From an uncultured Flavobacteriaceae bacterium (lineage in GTDB: Bacteria > Bacteroidota > Bacteroidia > Flavobacteriales > Flavobacteriaceae), in NCBI GenBank assembly GCA_937929935.1, contig CALFUL010000032.1, forward strand, positions 1-43,824: 43,824 nt of DNA, in the 5' to 3' direction. Numbering within the stretch: the first letter of the stretch is position 1; every line of letters begins with the position of its first letter. The notes beneath the pieces are model-generated. The model saw only the letters and a program-made list of their open reading frames with translations. It searched no databases and was not told the origin of the DNA. Positions 17,092-24,965 of this stretch are shown in pieces. The position numbers were made by a program, and so were the translations under genes.

Positions 17092-17122
17092 TTGCTAAGT
17101 AGTTTGACGAATGTTAACTTTG
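17092..17122 (+). promoter_or_regulatory. Bacteroidota promoter of the coiled-coil/zapA operon
   Basis: -33 TTG at 17092-17094 and -7 TAACTTTG at 17115-17122 with a 20-nt spacer match the TTG-N19-21-TAnnTTTG pattern. The ATG at 17147 follows 24 nt later. Confidence 0.65.
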
Positions 17123-17146
17123 TTAAGAACGCATTGAAATTTGCAC

Positions 17147-17437
17147 ATGAGCGAGTTGGTCAAAATAGTTGATTCTTTAGAACATAAAATCACCATGCTG
17201 ATTACTAAATTGGAGGCTTTAAAGCAAAAAAACTCTAAACTTCAGCAAGACTTACAAACTGCGAACAGCAGTAGTTCAAATACCCAACAAGAAGTTTTAG
17301 ATTGGGAAGAAAAATATAACTCGTTAAAAATGGCGAATTCAATGCTTGGCAGTAATACAAATAAAACAGAAGCTAAGCTTAAAATAAATACCTTAATCAG
17401 AGAGTTGGATCATTGTATCGCCCAACTCGCAGAATAA
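17147..17437 (+). CDS. small coiled-coil protein encoded before zapA
   Basis: Protein of 96 aa starting at the ATG 17147 (MSELVKIVDSLEHKI); a TTG two codons upstream is less likely. Heptad-like leucine/isoleucine spacing (residues about 5-45, VKIVDSLEHKITMLITKLEA) predicts a coiled coil, followed by a Ser/Asn/Gln-rich linker and a second helix ending in LIRELDHCIAQLAE. It is 12 bp upstream of zapA and shares its promoter. In other bacteria small coiled-coil proteins (ZapB; ZauP in Caulobacter) work with ZapA at the FtsZ ring. A similar role is inferred from position only. Confidence 0.75.
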   Translation: MSELVKIVDSLEHKITMLITKLEALKQKNSKLQQDLQTANSSSSNTQQEVLDWEEKYNSLKMANSMLGSNTNKTEAKLKINTLIRELDHCIAQLAE

Positions 17438-17449
17438 TGTTTGAAATAA

Positions 17450-17743
17450 ATGTCAGATAAGCTCAAAATAAAGCTTTCAATTGCAGATAGAGTATATCCG
17501 CTTACAATTGACCCTAAACAAGAAGAAGGGTTAAGAAAAGCTGCTAAAAATATTGAGACCCTAGCAAAGAAATTTGAACAAAACTATGCAGTTAGAGACA
17601 AGCAAGATGTATTGGCCATGTGTGCCTTGCAGTTTGCTTCTAAAATTGAACAACGAGGTATTGACCAATCAGAAGATTCTGAAGAGTCTATTGATAGATT
17701 GAAAGCGCTTGAGACGCTAGTAAACGCAAAATTAAGCGAATAG
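17450..17743 (+). CDS. zapA: cell division protein ZapA
   Basis: Cytoplasmic FtsZ-ring stabiliser of 97 aa. The N-terminal beta-rich part (KLKIKLSIADRVYPLTIDPK) and the helix EEGLRKAAKNIETLAKKFEQ, then the coiled-coil C-terminus, match ZapA in order and length. Second gene of the operon after the coiled-coil gene and directly upstream of a 6S-like RNA, an order that parallels zapA-ssrS in proteobacteria. Confidence 0.88.
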   Translation: MSDKLKIKLSIADRVYPLTIDPKQEEGLRKAAKNIETLAKKFEQNYAVRDKQDVLAMCALQFASKIEQRGIDQSEDSEESIDRLKALETLVNAKLSE

Positions 17744-17764
17744 TACGTTCTTTAAAATAAGTAA

Positions 17765-17940
17765 AGTTACTGCCCACATTGGTATTAATTTTTGACAAAC
17801 TCAACGTTAAATTGATTTAAAAAGGGTGAGTTTAGATTGTAAAAGCATGCCTTGCTAGTACAAGGATCCTTGATCAGTCTTGTAGCCCTAAACCTGTTTT
17901 TTAGGAGTTTGTACAAAACTCAGCCGATGTGGGTTTTTTT
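17765..17940 (+). ncRNA. ssrS: 6S RNA (6S-Flavo type)
   Basis: A non-coding stretch between zapA and rny folds as a long rod. The closing stem is CCCACATTGG (17773-17782) with CCGATGTGGG (17924-17933, one G-U pair), followed by seven T residues as a terminator tail. Next inward GACAAACTC (17794-17802) pairs with GAGTTTGT-A-C (17905-17914, one bulge). Then comes a large unpaired AT-rich region on both sides (left about 17803-17825, right about 17893-17904), followed by GTTTAG/CTAAAC and an apical hairpin around CAAGGATCCTTG. A rod of about 170 nt with a central bubble is the 6S design, mimicking open promoter DNA to bind RNA polymerase. Ends are approximate. Confidence 0.82.
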
Positions 17941-17957
17941 ATAAATAAAAGTGAACT

Positions 17958-19526
17958 ATGGATAATATTATACCAATAATTGTAGGGGCCGTTGGCCTAT
18001 TAATAGGTTTTATAATTGCTAAATTTTTAGAAAAAGGCAAGGCTTCAAGAACCATCGCTAATGCTAAAAAAGAAGCAGAGAGCATTTTGAAAAGTGCGAG
18101 TAAAGACGGCGATAATATCAAAAAAGATAAAATATTTCAAGCCAAAGAGCGGTTTCTAGAATTGAAAGCTGAGCATGAAAAAGTCATTTTAGGTAAAGAG
18201 AAAAAAATGTCAGAAGCTGAAAAACGCACACGTGACAAAGAATCTCAAACTACTAGTGAACTTGCCAAAAGCAAAAACTTAAATCAACAATTAGAAAGAA
18301 AACTAAAAGATGTTGAGCACAAGTCAGAATTTTTTGATAAAAAACAATCTGAACTTGAAAAGTTACACAAAAGTAAAGTACAGCAACTTGAAGTCATTTC
18401 AGGCTTGTCAGCAGATGATGCAAAAAATCAGTTGATGGAATCTTTAAAAGAAACTGCCAAATCTGATGCCATGACCTATCTTCAAACAACAATGGAAGAA
18501 GCTAAACTAACGGCACAGCAAGAAGCACGTAAGATTGTAATTAATACCATTCAGCGAATTGGTGCTGAAGAGGCTATTGAGAACTGTGTGTCTGTTTTTA
18601 ATTTAGAATCTGATGACGTTAAGGGTAGAATTATTGGTCGTGAAGGACGAAATATTAGAGCCCTTGAATCAGCTACAGGTGTTGAAATTATAGTTGATGA
18701 TACACCCGATGCAATTATTTTATCGTGTTTTGATTCGGTGCGTCGTGAGGTGGCACGTTTGTCTTTACATAAATTAGTTACTGATGGTAGAATACACCCA
18801 GCACGAATTGAAGAGATCGTCAGAAAAACCGAAAAGCAAATCGATACAGAAATAGTTGAAATAGGTAAGCGTACTATTATTGATTTAGGTATTCATGGTT
18901 TACACCCAGAATTGATTAAAGCAGTTGGTAGAATGAAATACCGTTCTTCTTATGGTCAAAACTTGTTACAACACTCAAGAGAGGTAGCGAAATTATGTGG
19001 CGTGATGGCTGCAGAAATGGGCCTCAATGCGAAAGTTGCAAAACGCGCCGGTCTTTTACATGATATAGGTAAGGTGCCAAATACTGAAGCTGAGGTTGAA
19101 ACACCGCACGCAATCTTAGGAATGCAATGGGCTGAAAAATATGGCGAAAAACCAGATGTTTGTAATGCGATTGGTGCTCACCATGATGAAATAGAAATGA
19201 AGACATTGATTTCTCCTATTGTACAGGTTTGTGATGCGATTAGCGGGGCAAGACCGGGTGCTAGAAGACAGGTGATGGATTCATACATTCAGCGTTTAAA
19301 AGACCTTGAAGAAATCGCTTTTGGTTTTGGTGGGGTTCAAAAGGCTTACGCTATTCAAGCCGGTAGAGAATTGCGTGTCATTGTTGAGAGTGAAAAAGTG
19401 AATGATGATAAAGCTGCTGAATTATCATTTGAAATTTCACAAAAAATTCAAACAGATATGACGTATCCGGGGCAAGTTAAAGTGACGGTAATACGTGAAA
19501 CACGAGCTGTGAATGTGGCGAAGTAA
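17958..19526 (+). CDS. rny: ribonuclease Y
   Basis: Membrane-anchored endoribonuclease (522 aa) that starts decay of many mRNAs. One N-terminal TM helix ([20 protein letters not shown]), a long charged coiled coil (about residues 30-190), a KH RNA-binding domain ([16 protein letters not shown], about 222-240), and an HD phosphohydrolase domain with H368-D369 in [10 protein letters not shown]. Length and order are standard for Rny. It starts 17 bp after the T-run of the 6S-like RNA; no separate -7 element was recognised, so it may be read by leakage through that terminator. Confidence 0.96.
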   Translation: MDNIIPIIVGAVGLLIGFIIAKFLEKGKASRTIANAKKEAESILKSASKDGDNIKKDKIFQAKERFLELKAEHEKVILGKEKKMSEAEKRTRDKESQTTSELAKSKNLNQQLERKLKDVEHKSEFFDKKQSELEKLHKSKVQQLEVISGLSADDAKNQLMESLKETAKSDAMTYLQTTMEEAKLTAQQEARKIVINTIQRIGAEEAIENCVSVFNLESDDVKGRIIGREGRNIRALESATGVEIIVDDTPDAIILSCFDSVRREVARLSLHKLVTDGRIHPARIEEIVRKTEKQIDTEIVEIGKRTIIDLGIHGLHPELIKAVGRMKYRSSYGQNLLQHSREVAKLCGVMAAEMGLNAKVAKRAGLLHDIGKVPNTEAEVETPHAILGMQWAEKYGEKPDVCNAIGAHHDEIEMKTLISPIVQVCDAISGARPGARRQVMDSYIQRLKDLEEIAFGFGGVQKAYAIQAGRELRVIVESEKVNDDKAAELSFEISQKIQTDMTYPGQVKVTVIRETRAVNVAK

Positions 19527-19665
19527 TGTTTAGTAATGGACACTGAAGTATTGATAAGAATTATAAAGGCGAAAAGGTCAAAGGTTTTCTGAATTGATAT
19601 TTACACAAAGCCTTTTTGGTTAGATTGGAAGCTCTTATTGTATTGAGGAATGTTTACAAACTGTT

Positions 19666-20076
19666 TTACCTTTTGTACTTACGAATCATTTGCTCTTCAA
19701 TTGGAATATCTTCATCATTTGATTTAACAGCTTTATATTGAAGAGTAGTTTGATTAAGTACTAGAATTTCTGCTGTAACTAAATTTCCTCCGCTGAGAGC
19801 TCTATAATAGAATAAATTTCCATCACTTTCCCATGTAAAGGGCCTACTGAAACCACAATCAGTCGTACCAGCTATATTATCAAAAAGTCCGCTCAAATCA
19901 TCATTGAATATGAGATCAGGAGTACATGTACTTCTCATGTCATATTCAACTCCACGCGCATTAATTTGTCTCAAATACCATGAACCATTTAATTGAGGCT
20001 GTTCTTCGTCATCGTTGTTACAAGATAGAATTGAAAGCCCTAATAGAAATGTAAAAAGTAAATAAAGTTTTTTTAT
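19666..20076 (-). CDS. lipocalin-like lipoprotein with apparent ATA start codon
   Basis: The frame encodes about 136 aa: a lipoprotein signal KKLYLLFTFLLGLSILSC, an acidic NNDDEE linker, then NGSWYLRQINARGVEYD and a beta-rich body. The GSW motif and two later cysteines (CTPD, CGFS) resemble lipocalin-like lipoproteins of Bacteroidota. No ATG, GTG or TTG precedes the signal peptide before the upstream in-frame stop; the codon in the natural start position is ATA (20076-20074), overlapping the TAA stop of the DUF349 gene. A single A-to-G change would give the common ATGA stop/start overlap. Either ATA is used through translational coupling, or the gene has recently lost its start. A TTG at 19974 would give 102 aa without a signal peptide. 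Confidence 0.6.
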   Translation of the reverse strand: MKKLYLLFTFLLGLSILSCNNDDEEQPQLNGSWYLRQINARGVEYDMRSTCTPDLIFNDDLSGLFDNIAGTTDCGFSRPFTWESDGNLFYYRALSGGNLVTAEILVLNQTTLQYKAVKSNDEDIPIEEQMIRKYKR

Positions 20077-22103
20077 TCTTCTTCTGAAGTTTTATTTTCA
20101 ACCTCATCTTCAACAACCTCTTTGTTTAGGTTATTTTGCATGACGTTTAGTTTTATCAGCTTAGCTTTCCAGGTTTCTAGAGCTTCTTTGTGTTCATCAA
20201 CTCTTTTGATGACATCTTTAACCAAAGGGTTATCTTCAGAAGCATTTGAGAAAAATTGCAAGTTATTTTCTAACTGTCTAATTTCATTTTTGCTTTCATC
20301 AATCTTTCTTCGAATAAAAGTACGTTCATTGGCAATAGCTCTCTCATTATCTTGCTTGGCAAGTTCTTGAATTTTATTACCGTATTTTAAAAGTTCTGAT
20401 TCTTGTTTGTTGATATCTAACTTTTTGAAAATAGCATCAAGAACCTTATTAAACACTTGATTGATGTGTTTTTTATTGAAAGGCACGTGCCCGTAAGATT
20501 TCCATTCTTCAATAAAGCCTTTGATGACCTCTAAATCTTTATCTCTATTTTCAGATAATTTATAACCCTTAATTTTATCAAGTAAGGCTTCTTTCTTTTT
20601 TAAATTTTCAAGCTCTCCTTTTTTCGCATCGCTTTTAGTGGCATTAAGGCGGTCAAAATAATGATTACATGAGCTTTTAAACTCTTTCCAGATTTTATCA
20701 GAATACTTTCTAGGTACATGACCTATTTTTTTCCAGTCGCTTTGTATTCTCTTCATTTCAGCGGTAGTGGTTGTCCACTCTTCGCTATCCTTTAATGCAT
20801 TAGCCTCTTCTAGTAATGCTCTTTTCTTGGTTAAGTTTTCTTGTTGGTCTTTTTTAAGACCTTTGTAGTATGAATTTTTTATCCTATTAAAGCTTCTGAC
20901 TGCATCTTTAAATTCAGACCAAGTTTTTTCATTAACCTTTTGAGGTACTTTACCGGCTTTGAAAAACTCATTTCTATATTCTTCAACTTGCTTTACTTGC
21001 TGCTGCAATTTATTGTGATCACTAGCAGGGTTTTGTGTTACCTCAATTATTTTTGCAATAATGGCGTGTTTGTTTGCCAAGTTCTGCTCGTAAATCTTTT
21101 CAAGTTCTTTAAAATTGTCTTGTCTTCTCTGATGCAGTATTTTGGTAGCTGCACTAAAGCGTTCCCAAATGTCTTCACGGTGTTCTTTGCCAACAGGTCC
21201 AATATCTTCTTTCCAGATTTTGTGTAAGGTTTGAAGATCTCTGAACGCCTTATTTAGATTTGGTTCATTAGCTAAGGCTTCAGCTTTTTCAACTATTTTT
21301 TGTTTTTCTTCAAGATTGTGTTTGAAATCAAGGTCTCTAAGTTCACGGTTAAGACTTAGAAAATCATAAAATATTTCAATATGATGGTGGTATGTTTTCC
21401 ACACATTGTTGTAATGTGTTCTTTGAATGGGCCCAGCGTTACGCCATCTTTCTTGAATAGTTTTAAAATTTTTATAGGTGGTATTGATATCTTCTTCAAC
21501 ACTTACAAGACCTTTAAGTTCTTCAATGAGGGTTAATCTTTTTTCAAGATTCTCATTTAGATTTTTTTCAAGATTCTTGTAGTACTGATTTCGTTTTTCG
21601 CGATACTCTTTATAGACTTCATTAAATTGCTGTTTGGTAACAGAAGTATATTTGAAATCAATTTCATTACCGCCGTTTGCAATAAATTCTTCTTTTTTCT
21701 GGTCTATAAAAGCCAAGAATTTAGTGTCAAATTCTTGCTTGATACCGTCAACATGTTTTTTGATGGCCTGAACTTTCTCATTTTTAACCAGTCTTTGAAG
21801 TTCTCCGGTTAAGTTTTCAATAGACATTGAATGATAATCTAATTGCTGAATTTCATGACGCTTTTCATTGTCTTTGTCTTCAGCATCTTCAGCATTGCTC
21901 TCATCAATCTCATTTTGAACTTCTTCTTCTTCTTTATTTTCATTGCTTACCTCTGGCTCAGAAGATTTTAAAGCTTCATTTTCAGGTGTTTCATTTTCTT
22001 CTTCATTTTTAGGTTCAGCAACTACTTCAGCAGTAGCTTCAACTTTTTCAGAAGCTATTTCTGTCTCTTTCTCTGTCATTTCCTGATTATTCTCCTCGAT
22101 CAT
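20073..22103 (-). CDS. DUF349 domain-containing protein
   Basis: Large, highly charged helical protein (about 676 aa) with many copies of the DUF349 unit. Its W-K-x-G-pattern repeats are visible: ERWRNAGPIQRTHYNNVWKTY, HKIWKEDIGPVGKEHREDIW, SDWKKIGHVPRKYSDKIWKEF, EEWKSYGHVPFNKKHINQVF. The N-terminal 100 residues are acidic and low-complexity. The start is put at 22103 (MIEENNQEMTEKE); an ATG 14 codons upstream also exists. A TATTTTTG element on this strand (22159-22166) is a promoter candidate. Function unknown; cytoplasmic, no signal peptide. Confidence 0.85.
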   Translation of the reverse strand: MIEENNQEMTEKETEIASEKVEATAEVVAEPKNEEENETPENEALKSSEPEVSNENKEEEEVQNEIDESNAEDAEDKDNEKRHEIQQLDYHSMSIENLTGELQRLVKNEKVQAIKKHVDGIKQEFDTKFLAFIDQKKEEFIANGGNEIDFKYTSVTKQQFNEVYKEYREKRNQYYKNLEKNLNENLEKRLTLIEELKGLVSVEEDINTTYKNFKTIQERWRNAGPIQRTHYNNVWKTYHHHIEIFYDFLSLNRELRDLDFKHNLEEKQKIVEKAEALANEPNLNKAFRDLQTLHKIWKEDIGPVGKEHREDIWERFSAATKILHQRRQDNFKELEKIYEQNLANKHAIIAKIIEVTQNPASDHNKLQQQVKQVEEYRNEFFKAGKVPQKVNEKTWSEFKDAVRSFNRIKNSYYKGLKKDQQENLTKKRALLEEANALKDSEEWTTTTAEMKRIQSDWKKIGHVPRKYSDKIWKEFKSSCNHYFDRLNATKSDAKKGELENLKKKEALLDKIKGYKLSENRDKDLEVIKGFIEEWKSYGHVPFNKKHINQVFNKVLDAIFKKLDINKQESELLKYGNKIQELAKQDNERAIANERTFIRRKIDESKNEIRQLENNLQFFSNASEDNPLVKDVIKRVDEHKEALETWKAKLIKLNVMQNNLNKEVVEDEVENKTSEEE

Positions 22104-22260
22104 TTGTTTTTTTCCTGAATGGATGTGTACCCAATATACTAACAACCTTGCTAAGTATCAAAAATATTGAGACACTTCTTTGTTATCGTTTCTTTTTAAA
22201 GAACAATTAGTCTTGAAGACGAAGTAAAATAGTACTTATCTTGTAGTTGTTTGTTTTTTT

Positions 22261-23019
22261 CTAGGGATGTGAATTCCATATTTGCCAAGACTTCTCAGCT
22301 TGAAATTCAAGCATCGAATACCCATTACAAATACTAGCGCCTTGATCCATACCTGAACTTAAAAATGCAGATTTTTTAGGATTGTAAATTAAATCAAACA
22401 ACAAATGTTTGGATGTTACATAGGAGTAAGGAATGCTTGGTTTTTGCATAACATCAGGGTACGTGCCAAGCGGCGTGCAATTAACAATTACAGTATATTC
22501 TTCAAGAATTGCTTGGGTTAAATCTTCATAACTAAATTGATTAGCTTTTGGATTTCTTGAAACAAAAGTTGTTTCAATTTTTAAGGTTTTGAAAACGTAG
22601 TCGATAGCTTTTGAAGCGCCTCCTGTACCTAAAATCAAGGCTTTTTGATGGTGTTTTTTCAGAAAAGGTGTTATTGCGCTTCGAAATCCGTAACAATCTG
22701 TATTGTAGCCTACTAATCCGTTCTTGGTAAAGCATATGGTATTTACTGCACCAATTTCTTTAGCCGTTTCATCAATGTTATCTAGAAAAGGAATAACTAA
22801 TTCTTTATACGGTATGGTCACATTCATGCCCTTAATATCAGGGGTATTGGCAATTAATGATTTGAACTGCCCAATAGTTTCTAAATCAAAATTTTCATAA
22901 GAATGAGATTTTAAATTCAGCGTCTTGAATTTTTCAGTAAAATATCCTTTTGAAAACGAGTAAGATATATTTCTACCTAAAAGACCAAATCTATATTTTT
23001 TGTTTTCTTCTTTTTCCAT
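22261..23019 (-). CDS. aroE: shikimate dehydrogenase
   Basis: NADPH-dependent enzyme of the shikimate pathway (3-dehydroshikimate to shikimate), 252 aa. Substrate motifs: SYSFSKGYF near residue 15, NVTIPYKEL with the catalytic lysine, and NTDCYGF. The nucleotide-binding Rossmann motif is LILGTGGASKAI. The C-terminal NGYSMLEFQAEKSWQIW is a standard AroE end. The start overlaps the upstream DUF368 gene by 29 bp, so the two are translated together. The protein is slightly short, as is usual in Bacteroidota. Confidence 0.93.
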   Translation of the reverse strand: MEKEENKKYRFGLLGRNISYSFSKGYFTEKFKTLNLKSHSYENFDLETIGQFKSLIANTPDIKGMNVTIPYKELVIPFLDNIDETAKEIGAVNTICFTKNGLVGYNTDCYGFRSAITPFLKKHHQKALILGTGGASKAIDYVFKTLKIETTFVSRNPKANQFSYEDLTQAILEEYTVIVNCTPLGTYPDVMQKPSIPYSYVTSKHLLFDLIYNPKKSAFLSSGMDQGASICNGYSMLEFQAEKSWQIWNSHP

Positions 23020-24010
23020 ACCAATCTAAAGCCAACAATATACTTATTCCAATAAGAACAAAAAACAAGGCCCACCATGTCTCTGAATTTGAGAAATCTG
23101 GAAAGTATCGTTCGTAGTTTGAAATTATTTTTTTTCCGTTAGAATCTAACAAAATAGTATGTTGCTCATCCGTTTTAAAAATTGTTTTCTTCCAAGGCCA
23201 AACCACACCTAATGAACCTGTAATAAAGCCAATTAATACAGCAGTAGTAATATGTTTAAAGTGTTTGAGCACATACCCCAATAAATGAGATAATGATACT
23301 AAGCCTACTGCAGAGCCTGCTGTAAATACTGCTAAAATGGTTAATTCATTCAAGCGTTCTTTATTGGATGTAAAACTAAAATCGCCTTGAAAAACTTCAG
23401 CGAGGGTATCATATAATGAGTTGACTGAATCAACAAGAAGTAAAACATAATTACCCAATAAAATTAAAATGAATGAACCTGATAAACCAGGTAATGTCAT
23501 ACCGCATACACTGATGATGCCACAAAGAAAGATGAAAAATAAATTTTCATTTTGGGTCGCAGGACTCAAGAAGCTGATTGAAATGCCTATTAGTAAACCA
23601 ATTATACCAGCGGTTATGGTTTTTCTGTTCCATCGATGAAAGTCTTTACTTATGAAGTATATAGATCCTAAAATCATACCAAAGAAAGCTGCCCAAACAA
23701 AGAGCTCTTTTTTTTCAAGAAAATAGTCTAAAATTTTAGAAATGCTGAAGTAGCTAATGAGCATACCTAAAATTAAAAGCGGCAGAAAGCTACCATTGAT
23801 ATAAACGTAAAAGCTTTTGAATTTACCTTTTAGCAATAGTTTAAAGGCGTTGCCATTAACTTTTTGTAATGAGTATATGAATTCTTCATAAAAGCCACCT
23901 ACAAATGCCACGATCCCGCCTGAAACACCAGGTACTTTATTGGCTGTACCCATAAATAGGCCTTTGATGACCAGAAATAATTTATCTAGTAAAGATCTTG
24001 ATTCGTGCAT
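22991..24010 (-). CDS. DUF368 family membrane protein (PopT-type), second copy
   Basis: Polytopic membrane protein (339 aa). The DUF368 signature occurs twice in the family's internal symmetry: MGTANKVPGVSGGIVAFVGG near residue 20 and LPGLSGSFILILLGNYVLLL in the middle. DUF368 proteins (PopT) were recently shown in other bacteria to return undecaprenyl phosphate across the membrane; the role here follows from the family. Compared with the first copy it has an extra loop (FKTDEQHTILLDSNGKK, about residue 275). It starts 11 bp after the first copy and overlaps aroE. Confidence 0.88.
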   Translation of the reverse strand: MHESRSLLDKLFLVIKGLFMGTANKVPGVSGGIVAFVGGFYEEFIYSLQKVNGNAFKLLLKGKFKSFYVYINGSFLPLLILGMLISYFSISKILDYFLEKKELFVWAAFFGMILGSIYFISKDFHRWNRKTITAGIIGLLIGISISFLSPATQNENLFFIFLCGIISVCGMTLPGLSGSFILILLGNYVLLLVDSVNSLYDTLAEVFQGDFSFTSNKERLNELTILAVFTAGSAVGLVSLSHLLGYVLKHFKHITTAVLIGFITGSLGVVWPWKKTIFKTDEQHTILLDSNGKKIISNYERYFPDFSNSETWWALFFVLIGISILLALDWYGKRRKQKI

Positions 24011-24021
24011 TTATGGGGTGC

Positions 24022-24945
24022 TTATTTTTTTGAAGCCACTCTTTCGAGTATAAAAATAAGCGAAAATCCAATGACGGATAACAATACGGCGAAGAATAGT
24101 TGGTTGTCACCTTCAAAAGAAAAAGGAGAGATATTCATTTCACTTATGGGTATCACTTTATCGCCAAATGTTTTAGTGGTAAGTACTTTTTTCCATGGCC
24201 AAATTTTTGGAAGCGACCCCAAGATAAACCCTGTTAAAACAGCTAAGGTTGCGTTTTTGTGATTTTTGAACATCCATTTCAACAAACGAGCAAAACTCAA
24301 AAGACCTACTATTGCTCCCAACCCTACGGTTATGATAATTTTAAAATCTCTTTCATGAACTGCTTCAAGAATAGTTTTGTAAGAACCTAAAAGAACCAAA
24401 ATAAATGCGCCAGAAATACCAGGAAGTATCATAGCACAAACGGCGATAGCACCTGACAAAAAGAGATAAGGTAAACTGTCAACATTCTCATTAGGGGGTA
24501 ATGTTGTAATAAAAAATGCAACTGAAGCCCCAATGATAAGCATGAGTACCGTGAAAAAATTCCATTTCTCAATGCCTTTGCCAACGAAATAAATGCTTGC
24601 CGCCACTAAACCAAAAAAGAAGGACCATAATAAAATGGGTTCATTTTCTAACAACCAACTTACTATTGTCGCCAAAGAAAATAGGCTAATGAAAACGCCA
24701 AGAAAAAGAGCTAGTAAAAAGTTACCGTTTAGGGCGTTCCAAAACGCTTTAAATCCTTTTTCTTTCCAAATTTTTAGAGTCTTAAGGTTGATATTATTAA
24801 TTGAAGTTATAAGTTCTTCGTAGATACCTGATATAAATGCAATGGTGCCACCTGATACTCCTGGAACAACATCTGCAGCCCCCATAGCCATTCCTTTGAG
24901 GGTTATAAAAAAATAGGAAATAAATTCTCGTTTTTCAGTTGACAT
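24022..24945 (-). CDS. DUF368 family membrane protein (PopT-type), first copy
   Basis: Polytopic membrane protein (307 aa) with MGAADVVPGVSGGTIAFISG near residue 20 and LPGISGAFILVLLGSYKTIL in the middle, the two inverted halves of DUF368. It is probably a polyprenyl-phosphate transporter supplying lipid carrier for peptidoglycan and surface glycans (role established for PopT members elsewhere, inferred here). Its ATG lies 5 nt downstream of a TATTTTTG element within the short gap after the TPR gene, so it can start its own, possibly leaderless, mRNA. Confidence 0.9.
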   Translation of the reverse strand: MSTEKREFISYFFITLKGMAMGAADVVPGVSGGTIAFISGIYEELITSINNINLKTLKIWKEKGFKAFWNALNGNFLLALFLGVFISLFSLATIVSWLLENEPILLWSFFFGLVAASIYFVGKGIEKWNFFTVLMLIIGASVAFFITTLPPNENVDSLPYLFLSGAIAVCAMILPGISGAFILVLLGSYKTILEAVHERDFKIIITVGLGAIVGLLSFARLLKWMFKNHKNATLAVLTGFILGSLPKIWPWKKVLTTKTFGDKVIPISEMNISPFSFEGDNQLFFAVLLSVIGFSLIFILERVASKK

Positions 24946-24950
24946 GATTG

Positions 24951-24958
24951 CAAAAATA
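24951..24958 (-). promoter_or_regulatory. -7 promoter element of the first DUF368 gene, possibly leaderless
   Basis: On the reverse strand TATTTTTG is followed by 5 nt and the ATG at 24945. It sits in the 20-bp gap after the TPR gene's stop. Confidence 0.5.
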
Positions 24959-24965
24959 GCCCTTT

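Noticed and set aside
19527..19665. Possible terminator or small RNA between rny and the lipocalin-like gene
   Set aside because: Only weak stems with long loops (AAAGGC/GCCTTT); not enough to call.
22104..22145. Longer N-terminus of the DUF349 protein
   Set aside because: The extra 14 residues (LVYWVHIHSGKKQ) are unlike the acidic start of this protein; the ATG at 22103 is more natural, although the upstream promoter candidate allows either.
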